From positions 1-46,710 of the forward strand of contig JAQGOF010000244.1 of the NCBI GenBank assembly GCA_028293745.1: a stretch of DNA of 46,710 bases. The letters run 5' to 3'. Origin of the DNA: Gammaproteobacteria bacterium. GTDB taxonomy: Bacteria; Pseudomonadota; Gammaproteobacteria; Steroidobacterales; Steroidobacteraceae. Positions within the stretch are counted from its first letter, which is position 1, and the number at the start of each line of letters is the position of its first letter. Below are positions 24,350 through 32,538 of this stretch, one piece after another. The notes under the pieces were generated by a model. The model saw nothing but the letters and a program-made list of their open reading frames with translations. It searched no databases and was not told the origin of the DNA. The position numbers and the translations under genes are program-made.

Positions 24350-26443
24350 TCAGGGCCGGACCAACCACGCAGCCAGCGCGGGCAGCAGAATGATGGCCGC
24401 AAGCATATTCACGAGGAACATGAAGGTCAGCATGATGCCGATGTCCGCCTGAAATTTCAGCGGCGAGAATACCCAGGTCACCACACCAATTGCGAGCGTG
24501 ATGCCAGTGAAAATAATGCTCGCGCCGGTCACGCGCAGCGTTCGCTCGTAAGCGTCGTGCACCGACAGTCCCTCACGCAGGTATTCCTGCATCCGGCTGT
24601 ACAGGTAAATGCCGTAGTCCACCCCGATTCCGGCGCCGAGCGCCACCATGGGCAGGGTACAGACCTTCAGTCCAATCCGTGCGAGAGCCATGACCGCGTA
24701 CACGAGGACCGAGACGAGCGCCAGCGGGAGCACTACCAGCACCGTCCCAAGAACGGAGCGGAAGGTGACCAGGCACATCACGATCACCGTCGCAAAGACG
24801 CCCGACAGGATCCAAAGCTCCTTGGCCTTCACGGTCTCATTCGTCGCAGCCATCGCGCCCAGGTTCCCTGTGGCAAGCTCGAATTGCGCCCCTGGCGCGG
24901 GATTCGCCGCTCGCCAGCGCTTCACCGCCGCCACTACGCGCTCAATCGTCTGCGCACGGTGATCTCGTAGAAACAGCATCACCGGCACGATGTTGCAGTC
25001 CGCATTCAAAAGGCCCGTACTCGTCTCGATGTAGCGGGTGGATTGCGTCAGCTGAGTCTGCTCGCGCGGCAGGGTGCGCCACTTCAGGCTACCCTCGTTC
25101 CACCCGGCGGTGGCGATCTTCGCAACATAGGGCAGCGTGACTGCGTCCTGTACCCCCTCGACGTTCTGCATATTCCAGGCAAACCGGTCGATAGCCGCCA
25201 TCAAGTCATAACTGACGCAAACCGGCTCCCTGGAGGCGACGATCACTGTCAACACATCAACCCCGACCGAGAATTTGGAGGTGATGATGCTGCTGTCGAT
25301 GTTGTAACGCGAATGCGGCCGCAGCTCCGGCACACCGGCCTGCGTATCGCCTATTGGTGTCTCGCGCCCTTTCCACCATCCCAGTGCCGTCAACAGTGTC
25401 GCAGCAATGATGATGGCCAACGCCGGACCGCGCGCCGTAATTCCAGCCAGCCTGTGCCACAACGCAGCGAGTTGAACCTGCCTGCGCTCCACGCGGGCAC
25501 GGTATCCCGCATCAAATCGGACGTATGACACGACGACAGGAAGCAACACGAGGTCCGTTAGGATGACTATCGCGACCCCAATGCTGGCAGTCGTCGCCAT
25601 CTCACGGATGACCTGCACGGGAATGAGCAGAATGGTGATGAAGCCGACAAGATCGGCCAGCAGCGCAATGATGGCCGGCATGAGCAGTTGCCGGAACGTC
25701 CGCCGGGCTGCTCCCATGCTATCCAGGCCGGCAAAGGCCGCATCCCCGATGGCGCTGATTTTCTGCACGCCGTGGCTCACGCCAATTGCGAAGATCAGAA
25801 ACGGGACGAGCAGTCCCAGCGGATCGATTCCATAGCCCAGCAGCACCAGTGTCCCGAGCTGCCAAACCACGGCGATCAGCGAGCACCCCACCGGAACCAA
25901 GGCGATCCGCAACGATTCGCAATACATCCAGACGGCCAACAATGTGAGCACCAGCGTCACGGCCGCGAAAAAGACCACGGACAGCGCGCCATCCGCGATG
26001 TCTGCCACAACCTTCGCAAAGCCAATCATCCGAACGTCGATCTGCGAGCCCTGCAGCCGGTCACGCACCCTTGCTTCGATCTGATGAGCGACCTTGATCG
26101 GATCGACCGGCCGGCCATTCGTGTCCTGCTCGAGCAGGACCGCACTCACCAGCGCCCCCGAGAAATCATTCGCCACGAGCCGCCCGACGATGCCCGCCTT
26201 CAGGATGTTGTCCCGGACGCGAGTCATCGATTCGGGAGTCGGCTGGAAGTTGGCCGGGACTACATTACCCGCCTCGATCCCGTCCTCGACCACCTCGAGG
26301 TAACGCACATTCGGCGTGAACAGGGACTGCACCCGGCCGCGGTCAATACCATCGGTCACGACAACTTCGTCTGTGGCCTTGCTCAGGGCGTCAAAGAACG
26401 CCGGCTGAAACATGTTGCCATCGCGCGCCAGCAGTGCGATCAA
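24350..26443 (-). CDS. MMPL/RND-superfamily exporter, N terminus missing
   Basis: 697 residues from TTG 26443. The remaining protein has two blocks of membrane helices separated by a large periplasmic domain, with the RND-type helix GLLVPFLIFAIGVSHGVQKI and the second set around VALGAGIGVDYGIYLYSRM. Such proteins export lipids or other hydrophobic molecules. Homology-like sequence continues upstream of the TTG in the same frame (TPYLSANVAEFRGANR) until a TGA at 26513-26515; no ordinary start codon lies between. Family members begin with a transmembrane helix and about 75 more residues, which are absent; just upstream is the preceding gene's stop and 56 bases of non-coding DNA. So the gene is probably a 5'-deleted remnant, though the rest of the frame is intact. 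Confidence 0.75.
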   Translation of the reverse strand: MIALLARDGNMFQPAFFDALSKATDEVVVTDGIDRGRVQSLFTPNVRYLEVVEDGIEAGNVVPANFQPTPESMTRVRDNILKAGIVGRLVANDFSGALVSAVLLEQDTNGRPVDPIKVAHQIEARVRDRLQGSQIDVRMIGFAKVVADIADGALSVVFFAAVTLVLTLLAVWMYCESLRIALVPVGCSLIAVVWQLGTLVLLGYGIDPLGLLVPFLIFAIGVSHGVQKISAIGDAAFAGLDSMGAARRTFRQLLMPAIIALLADLVGFITILLIPVQVIREMATTASIGVAIVILTDLVLLPVVVSYVRFDAGYRARVERRQVQLAALWHRLAGITARGPALAIIIAATLLTALGWWKGRETPIGDTQAGVPELRPHSRYNIDSSIITSKFSVGVDVLTVIVASREPVCVSYDLMAAIDRFAWNMQNVEGVQDAVTLPYVAKIATAGWNEGSLKWRTLPREQTQLTQSTRYIETSTGLLNADCNIVPVMLFLRDHRAQTIERVVAAVKRWRAANPAPGAQFELATGNLGAMAATNETVKAKELWILSGVFATVIVMCLVTFRSVLGTVLVVLPLALVSVLVYAVMALARIGLKVCTLPMVALGAGIGVDYGIYLYSRMQEYLREGLSVHDAYERTLRVTGASIIFTGITLAIGVVTWVFSPLKFQADIGIMLTFMFLVNMLAAIILLPALAAWLVRP

Positions 26444-26571
26444 TAGCCGGTTGGCGCCCCGGAACTCGGCGACATTTGCGCTGAGATACGGGGTTTGGCA
26501 CAGGCGACGCGGTCATCAGCGCCTGCCCCGCGACGGGTTGCCGACGGACGCGACGGACATGCGCGGACCGC

Positions 26572-27564
26572 TCACGGGCCGGGCCCTCCCGGCGCCTGCG
26601 CCGCATCGGGCGCAATGATGATGCGCCTGGCACCCCCCTCGCCAACCACGACCAGCGTATCCCCTCCAACAGCCCTCGCAGCCGACAACCCCTTGCGATC
26701 TTCCTGTTGCATCAGCGTGAACGACTTGCCGGCATCCCGGCTCACGAGCACGACACCAGACAGCCCGACAACAGCGATTGCGCTACCTGTCCCCAGGCTC
26801 ACCGCATCGTTGAGCATCGCGTGCGTTCCCGTCTCAACTTTGCGCCAGGTGCCACCCGCGTCCTCAGATCGAAACAGGTTCCCGCGCAGCCCATACGCCA
26901 ACACAACGTCGCCCCCAAGCGACTTCACCCCGAAGAACGATCCATCGTATGGCGACGGCAACTCACGCCATATCTCGCCGCCATCGCCGGTGCGATACAG
27001 GTGCCCGCCCTCAGCGGCGATGTACAGCGTCGTGGGCGAGGCCGCCGCGATCTTGTTGAGATGGAAGTCGCGGCCCACATCGTCGCCTGCAGGTCCCCGG
27101 CCCACGAGTCCCTCACCGGCCTGCGCCCCAAACCTCCTCTCATTCCAACTCGCCCCACCATCCCGGCTGCTGAAGTAGACGCCGTACGCGCCAACCGCAA
27201 TGACACGGCCATCGGCTGCGCAGATCACATCGAGCAAAGGCTGCTGTGATTCGGGAGCAAAATGGGCAAGCGCCCATGTCCGTCCGGCATCGCGCGTCGT
27301 CAGAATGACTTCGTCATGGCCGACCGCCACACCTTCCTGGGCACTACCGAAACACACTCCGGTCAATAGCGCTCGAGTTGGAACGCGCTCGGCCTGTCTC
27401 CACGTCTCGCCGTGGTCGTCACTCATCAGAACGTGACCCCTCTCTCCCACCGCTACCAGCCGCTGGCCCGCGGAGACAACATCGAGCAGAAGCGAGCGCG
27501 GGGCAAGCGGGGCATGTTCGGCGGAAGCTCCTGGGGTATCCGGCCGCACAGCGGTGGCAAGCAC
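26572..27564 (-). CDS. BNR/Ycf48-like six-bladed repeat protein, start unclear
   Basis: 330 residues from GTG 27564. Six repeats of the type AVGxxGxxxxSxDxGxxW (DDHGETW, RDAGRTW, RDGGASW, GDGGEIW, EDAGGTW, RDAGKSF) predict a beta-propeller of the Ycf48/HCF136 or BNR type. In bacteria such genes often lie next to DUF1302, DUF1329 and MMPL exporter genes, as here. Upstream of the GTG the frame continues with LAAAALALVAAVLATA, a good signal-peptide core, but the only candidate starts there are an ATA overlapping the DUF1329 stop or a CTG; no ATG, GTG or TTG exists. Either an unusual start is used or the gene lost its start. Confidence 0.75.
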   Translation of the reverse strand: MLATAVRPDTPGASAEHAPLAPRSLLLDVVSAGQRLVAVGERGHVLMSDDHGETWRQAERVPTRALLTGVCFGSAQEGVAVGHDEVILTTRDAGRTWALAHFAPESQQPLLDVICAADGRVIAVGAYGVYFSSRDGGASWNERRFGAQAGEGLVGRGPAGDDVGRDFHLNKIAAASPTTLYIAAEGGHLYRTGDGGEIWRELPSPYDGSFFGVKSLGGDVVLAYGLRGNLFRSEDAGGTWRKVETGTHAMLNDAVSLGTGSAIAVVGLSGVVLVSRDAGKSFTLMQQEDRKGLSAARAVGGDTLVVVGEGGARRIIIAPDAAQAPGGPGP

Positions 27565-27611
27565 CGCGGCGACCAGCGCGAGCGCCGCAGCCGCCAGATG
27601 CCGCGGAAGCT

Positions 27612-28025
27612 CTATCGGACCCCTCTCATCTGCAGCGCATTGGGCTGATAGTCGGAGGGCGTGCGCTTGATCGAGAAGTCATAGGGCTTGGACTCCTCGT
27701 TCTGCAAATCCATCGCGAGATACCGGCCATTGGACAGATCCATCACCAGCTCGAGCGTCGTCCACAGATTCGGCAGCTCGTAGTAGTTCACGGCATGGCC
27801 CTCCTGCACACGATACAACTGTCCACGGCTGTCGTAGCAATCCACGGCCAGAATCTGCCAGGAGTCCTCGTCCACATACAGAGTGCGCCGGCTGTATACG
27901 TGGCTCGTACCCGGCCTGAGAGTCGAGTCGGCCACCCACACACGATGCAGCTCATACCGCGGAATGTCCTGATTGATGTGGTTCTTCTTCAGGATGTCCG
28001 CGTACTTGATCGAGCCGCTGCCCAG
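27612..28025 (-). pseudogene. 3' fragment of a DUF1329 gene
   Basis: The frame opens at 28025 after a TGA and codes for about 137 residues: GSIKYADILKKNHINQDIP, then YELHRVWVADSTLRPG, YVDEDSWQILAVDCYDSRG, as in the C-terminal third of DUF1329 proteins (LolB-like fold, about 450 residues). The first two thirds, including the signal peptide, are missing; upstream bases belong to DUF1302 sequence in another frame. It stops at TAG 27612-27614. Only an internal GTG/ATG could start it, so no full product is expected. Confidence 0.8.
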
Positions 28026-29097
28026 TCAGGCAATCCGGCTGCAAGCGCCTGCGCAGCGCCTCCCACCGCAGTGAGTGCACCGAAGGCGTTGCCAACACCG
28101 GCCTGTGTGCCCGTACGGAATGAAGCCACCGGCAGCCGGCTGTGATAGTTGAGAAAGTACAGTCCGAACTCCGTGCCGCTGGAAAAATTCGGCAGGTAGA
28201 GCTTCAGATTGAAGCCGCACTGCCCGGAATCAGGCGGCTGGCGGTCGGCCGTGCGGGGAATCTGCTGGAAGTTGGAAATGAACGGGCCGCCGAGAGGGCG
28301 GTAGTCAACGCCCAGGTCGGAGAACTCGCCGAAGTTGAGCACGACCTTGCGCCCGGCCGGCGTGGCCGCGTCATTGGTGCTGAAGTACGAGCCATCCGGC
28401 TCGGGCTGGGTCTGGTGCCATTTGAACAGGTACAGGAACTGACCGCTCAAATGCTCGGTGAGCTGAACGTTGAACAGCGCCATCTGGTCGGGCAACAGCG
28501 CCTGCTTCAGCTCTGCGCCGGGCGTGCGAAGCGCCGACACGTCAAAGTGATTGACCGTATTCAGGCCACCCTGGATGAACGTACTCTCACCCCAGCTCAC
28601 GACCTGCTTTCCGAGCCGCAGCTCCGAGGCATGGTTCCAAGATTGAAGCGCCAGAAACCAAACGCATCCAGCATGCGTGTATAGCTGCCGACGAGGTTGC
28701 GTGCCTCGGGCGAAAGCGGTGTCCGGTCGGTATCGCCGTTTGTCACGGCGAAGTCGTGCAACGCCGATGCGCGGGCAAATACTCCGAAGCTCTTGTAGGT
28801 CAGCGAGAGCTCGGTGACGGCACCGAGAGCCTTGCTGAAGACCGCCTTGCCGCGATAGTTGAGATCACCGTCATCGATGTTGGGGGAGCGTCCGCACCCG
28901 CCATCAGCGGTAGCAATCAGCCGGCAGTCGGGATTGGCGACACGCCAGGATTGACCGTAGGCGATCGTGGTATCCCAGCTTCCGTTGATGTCCCCGGCCT
29001 GGATCCCTACGGCGTGCGCGATCTGTGAAACCGACGCTGCCATGCAGCCCACGACCAAAGTCGCAGCAAGCCGCTCCCTATGCACAGCACGCATCAA
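27989..29097 (-). pseudogene. 5' part of a DUF1302 outer-membrane protein gene, frameshifted and truncated
   Basis: Reads from ATG 29097: signal peptide (ending SQIAHA), then VGIQAGDINGSWDTTIAYGQSWRV and DDGDLNYRGKAVFSK as in DUF1302 porin-like proteins. The frame ends with TGA at 28597, but the family sequence continues in the next frame as NHASELRLGKQVV, then SWGESTFIQGGLNTVN. One base is missing near 28633-28640. The second part runs to LPDWAA near 28020, then leaves the family and hits a stop at 27989. Full members have about 600 residues; the last 250 or so are gone, replaced by the DUF1329 3' end. Either gene decay or an assembly fault. Confidence 0.8.
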
Positions 29098-29136
29098 GCA
29101 CCCCCTTATCCCTAAGTGGGGCCATTATGGCACGGC

Positions 29137-31578
29137 TCAGCTGTTTGTAACTTGCAGTATGCTGTGGCGGATCTGCTCGCTGAGCACGAATTGGGCGTCG
29201 GCTGCCACGCGCATCAACACGTCATCGAACTCCAGCTTTCCGCCGCTCGAAAGGCGTACCACGCCCCGCGTTCGCAGCAGGTCTATGAAGTGCTCGAACA
29301 TGGTTCGATCGAAGAACTCGGGTGAGTTCAACCCATACAGCATCACCATCCGCTGCGCGGTGAGTTGACAGCGTTCCTCGAGCGCTACCTGCGTGATCTG
29401 CCCGCTGCCAGCCTTGACCAGTATCGCGATCGACAGGTAGTAACGCTCGATCGTCTGTATGGTCGCCTGTGCAACCAGCGAAAGCTGCATAGCCTTCTCA
29501 GACGTTGGCGGAGGCCTTCGCCACTCTGTAGCGTCCGCGTTGGACTCGATCAGACCCTGCTGCTCGAGGCAGATCAGCACGTCCGTCACAACACGAGCCA
29601 ATTCTTGCTCTGACCAACGGAGGAACAGCTCCGCGGCGATGTAAGGATAAATGCGCCAAGCCAAGCGTTGGATGTCGTCGGTACGCACCGTTGCGTTACT
29701 CACGAATGCGCAGGCCACGAGCGACGGCATCGCGAACAAATGCAGAACATTGTTCCGATAGTACGTCGCAAGCACCGCGCTCTCATCGCTCATCCGCACG
29801 ATGTCGCCAAGCGGATGTGGCTCGCGAAACACGACCTTCATGGACTCGCCATACGCCAGCATCTCTGCCGCTGACATCGACGTGACCGTCACGCGATCAC
29901 TATAAGAAAAACACCGCATCAACTCGCGATACAAATCCATCTGCCTCAGCAATTCAGTCTTAGGCAATGCCAGCCGCGGCGTAGCCAGCAACGTGACGGC
30001 TAGCAGGTTGATTGGCGTCACAGCCGCAGCCGCGTTGATGTGTCGCATAATGGTGGACGCCAGGTCGTCCACCGCTGCTCCCACCCACGGGATACGCGTA
30101 TCGTCGTCCACCACGCGAGTGCGCCAGTCGGGATCATACCGATCGAGGAGCTCTTCCAGCTTTATCGGCTCGCCAAGGTTGACATGAACCTGGCCAAATC
30201 GCTCCCGCATGCGCCGCAGAGTGCGGATCAGTCCAAACACACTTTCCTTCTCTTTAGGCTTGCCTGACAGCTCGCCGATATAAGTCGTTCCCTCGACGAT
30301 TCGCTCGTAGCCGAAGTAGACCGGTATGAATACGATGGGACGCGCACGCTCGCGGAGAAAGCTTCGCACGGTCATGGACAGCATGCCGGTCTTCGGCTGC
30401 AACAGTCGCCCCGTGCGGCTGCGGCCCCCCTCTATGAAGTATTCAATCGAATGCCCGCGGGCCATGATGGCAGCGAGGTACTTCATGAAGACAACGGTGT
30501 ACAGCGCATTTCCGCGGAAGCTGCGACGGATGAAGAACGCGCCTCCTTTGCGCAGGAAGCGTCCGACGATGGGTAGATTCAGGTTGATGCCGGCCGCTAT
30601 GTGAGGGATTGCATACCCGTGCACATAGATCGCGTACGACAACAGCAGGTAGTCCATGTGGCTGCGGTGGCAAGGAACATAAACGACCTCGTTCCCCTCC
30701 GCAGTCTGCTCCAGCGTTTCAACATGGCCAAACACCACGCCGTCATACAGTCGATTCCACAACCGCGCCAGCGATGCTTCCATGAACCGGATGAATGCAT
30801 GCGAGTAGTTGGCAGCAATTTCTTCCGCATACTGCCTCGCCTTGAGCATCCCCTGCCGGCGGGTGATTTTCTTCTCCCGCATCTCTTGCGCAACGACAGA
30901 TCGCACGGCGCGAGTGCGCAGGACCCTATTGACGATCGTGCGTCGGTGCGAGAGGTCCGGGCCAATACGCGCTGCGCGCTGCTTGGCGTACAACGCCCGC
31001 AAAGCTCTGGTAACGCGGCGCCCTCGGACTGCCGACCCCGCCTCGTCACCCAGAAGAACACGTAACGAAATGGGCTCGTCGAATTCGATGAGGGTGTTTC
31101 GGCCGTTGAACAGCACTTGCAGGAACTTGCGCGCCCGGGTCGTCAGCGCCCAGTCCTCAACCAACAGGAGCCGGAACCAGGAGCCTTCCTTCTGTGGCGC
31201 GCGGCCCCAGTAAACGGCGACCGGGACCAGCTCAATGTCGATCTGCGGGTCGGCGGTCAGCGCCGCAATCATCTGTTGCAGTTGAGCGGGTGGACGGCGG
31301 TCGATTCGCTCGTCCCAAAACCCGCGCGGACGGCTGAGATAAAAAAACGACCGCAGATCCTTCGCCTGGGCCAGGAGCCGTTTCTGCGGCCGCGGCAATT
31401 TCAGTTTTACACAGGCGTTTTGCAGGACCGCAAGGTCGGTGACGCTGCGGCGCTCGAGCACGTAGCACACGGGTTTATCGCGGTCGCGCACGTGTGAGAC
31501 GGCTTCATCCGGGCGAACCTTGAATCGCACCCAAGGCGAAAGAAGCCGCCGTAACAGCCAGCTACGCGCCCGGTCCAT
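29137..31578 (-). CDS. plsB: Glycerol-3-phosphate acyltransferase (PlsB)
   Basis: 813 residues, close to the 807 of E. coli PlsB. The acyltransferase core has VPCHRSHMDYLLLSY (HX4D: His304, Asp309), KGGAFFIRRSFRGN, EYFIEGGRSRTG and IVFIPVYFGYE, the four acyltransferase motifs, between long helical N- and C-terminal regions. It makes lysophosphatidic acid from glycerol-3-phosphate and acyl-ACP/CoA at the inner membrane, the first step of phospholipid synthesis. Its ATG directly follows the TAA of the esterase gene, so the two are translated in tandem. Confidence 0.96.
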   Translation of the reverse strand: MDRARSWLLRRLLSPWVRFKVRPDEAVSHVRDRDKPVCYVLERRSVTDLAVLQNACVKLKLPRPQKRLLAQAKDLRSFFYLSRPRGFWDERIDRRPPAQLQQMIAALTADPQIDIELVPVAVYWGRAPQKEGSWFRLLLVEDWALTTRARKFLQVLFNGRNTLIEFDEPISLRVLLGDEAGSAVRGRRVTRALRALYAKQRAARIGPDLSHRRTIVNRVLRTRAVRSVVAQEMREKKITRRQGMLKARQYAEEIAANYSHAFIRFMEASLARLWNRLYDGVVFGHVETLEQTAEGNEVVYVPCHRSHMDYLLLSYAIYVHGYAIPHIAAGINLNLPIVGRFLRKGGAFFIRRSFRGNALYTVVFMKYLAAIMARGHSIEYFIEGGRSRTGRLLQPKTGMLSMTVRSFLRERARPIVFIPVYFGYERIVEGTTYIGELSGKPKEKESVFGLIRTLRRMRERFGQVHVNLGEPIKLEELLDRYDPDWRTRVVDDDTRIPWVGAAVDDLASTIMRHINAAAAVTPINLLAVTLLATPRLALPKTELLRQMDLYRELMRCFSYSDRVTVTSMSAAEMLAYGESMKVVFREPHPLGDIVRMSDESAVLATYYRNNVLHLFAMPSLVACAFVSNATVRTDDIQRLAWRIYPYIAAELFLRWSEQELARVVTDVLICLEQQGLIESNADATEWRRPPPTSEKAMQLSLVAQATIQTIERYYLSIAILVKAGSGQITQVALEERCQLTAQRMVMLYGLNSPEFFDRTMFEHFIDLLRTRGVVRLSSGGKLEFDDVLMRVAADAQFVLSEQIRHSILQVTNS

Positions 31579-32115
31579 TTACTGGAACGCAATCGCCGGC
31601 AGATCGAGTGCGATCAGGAAATATTCGAACAGGTATTGGATTACACGAATCTGATTGTGCAGGCGATGGTCGCCATCCACGAGGTGCAGCGCGGCGCGAT
31701 AGCTCTGCGCGAAGCGAACACTATGCTCGACGGGCACGACATCATCCAACCAACCGTGGACTATGGACGCAGGGCAATCGAGGACGCCTTGTCGCAGCTC
31801 GGGCAATCCTTCCATATACAGGGCGGGAGCCATCAAAAACACCCCTCGGGCATGCAGAAGCGAGGCAGATGCTACTGCAACGTAACCGCCCATGCTCGAG
31901 CCGACCAGCACCAGGTCGCCCGACAGCTCCTTGCAGAAGTCCACGAGCTTTGCGACACGGGCTCGTGGCTCGTCGATGCCGCGATAGTCCACCGAATGAG
32001 ATTCGTAGCCCTCGCAGCGGGCTACTTCGGCCAGCGCAGAAATCTTCCGCCCCCACGGGCCACTTTCCTGGCCATGGGAGAAGACTACGTGGCGATTGAC
32101 TACGGGCGCTTCCAC
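31579..32115 (-). CDS. YqiA-like alpha/beta-hydrolase (esterase)
   Basis: 178 residues from GTG 32115. Compact alpha/beta-hydrolase: N-terminal VVFSHGQESGPWGRKI (oxyanion region), nucleophile elbow LVGSSMGGYVAV with Ser in GSSMGG, Asp in HGWLDDVVPVEH and His in VDGDHRLHN. Size and motif spacing fit the YqiA/YcfP-type small esterases. Physiological substrate unknown. The start overlaps the ATL gene's end by 16 bases and plsB follows with no gap. Confidence 0.8.
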   Translation of the reverse strand: MEAPVVNRHVVFSHGQESGPWGRKISALAEVARCEGYESHSVDYRGIDEPRARVAKLVDFCKELSGDLVLVGSSMGGYVAVASASLLHARGVFLMAPALYMEGLPELRQGVLDCPASIVHGWLDDVVPVEHSVRFAQSYRAALHLVDGDHRLHNQIRVIQYLFEYFLIALDLPAIAFQ

Positions 32116-32438
32116 AACAATTCGTCCAGGCTGATAGAGGCCTCACTCACCACTCGACCACCCGTGAGCTCGACCCCTTCGGCGCGCAGTCGCTTCCGCT
32201 GCTCTGCGAACTGACGGGAGGTCTTCGGAAATGTGATGCGGCCGCCCGCGGCAACGACACGATGCCACGGCAACCCGCTGGGTGCGATTTTCAGGGCATA
32301 GCCCACCAGCCGCGCGCGCCCAGGCAGGCCCGCACGTTTCGCAACGGTCCCGTACGACGAAACCTGTCCGCGCGGAATAGCACGGACGGTCTTCCAGATC
32401 GCCTGCAGCGCCTGGTGCGAGGTTCCGGTTGCCTGCAT
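32100..32438 (-). CDS. Alkyltransferase-like protein (ATL, MGMT family without the acceptor Cys)
   Basis: 112 residues from ATG 32438 (another ATG three bases upstream; GGAG spacing favours the second). MGMT C-terminal domain: IPRGQVSSYGTVAKRAGLP with the DNA-recognition helix and Arg finger, then GLPWHRVV, where the PCHRV acceptor Cys of O6-methylguanine-DNA methyltransferase is replaced by Trp, the mark of ATL proteins. ATLs bind O6-alkylguanine in DNA, flip it out and hand it to nucleotide excision repair. First gene of the ATL-yqiA-plsB group, divergent from the 5-oxoprolinase gene. Confidence 0.9.
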   Translation of the reverse strand: MQATGTSHQALQAIWKTVRAIPRGQVSSYGTVAKRAGLPGRARLVGYALKIAPSGLPWHRVVAAGGRITFPKTSRQFAEQRKRLRAEGVELTGGRVVSEASISLDELLWKRP

Positions 32439-32538
32439 CATTTTCTCCGCCGCTGTCCTTCGAAGCGATGCCGAGGGTGCGAGAATAATGCAGGCAATGC
32501 AATTGCGACGCCAAGATGACGGTACGGATTGAAAATAA

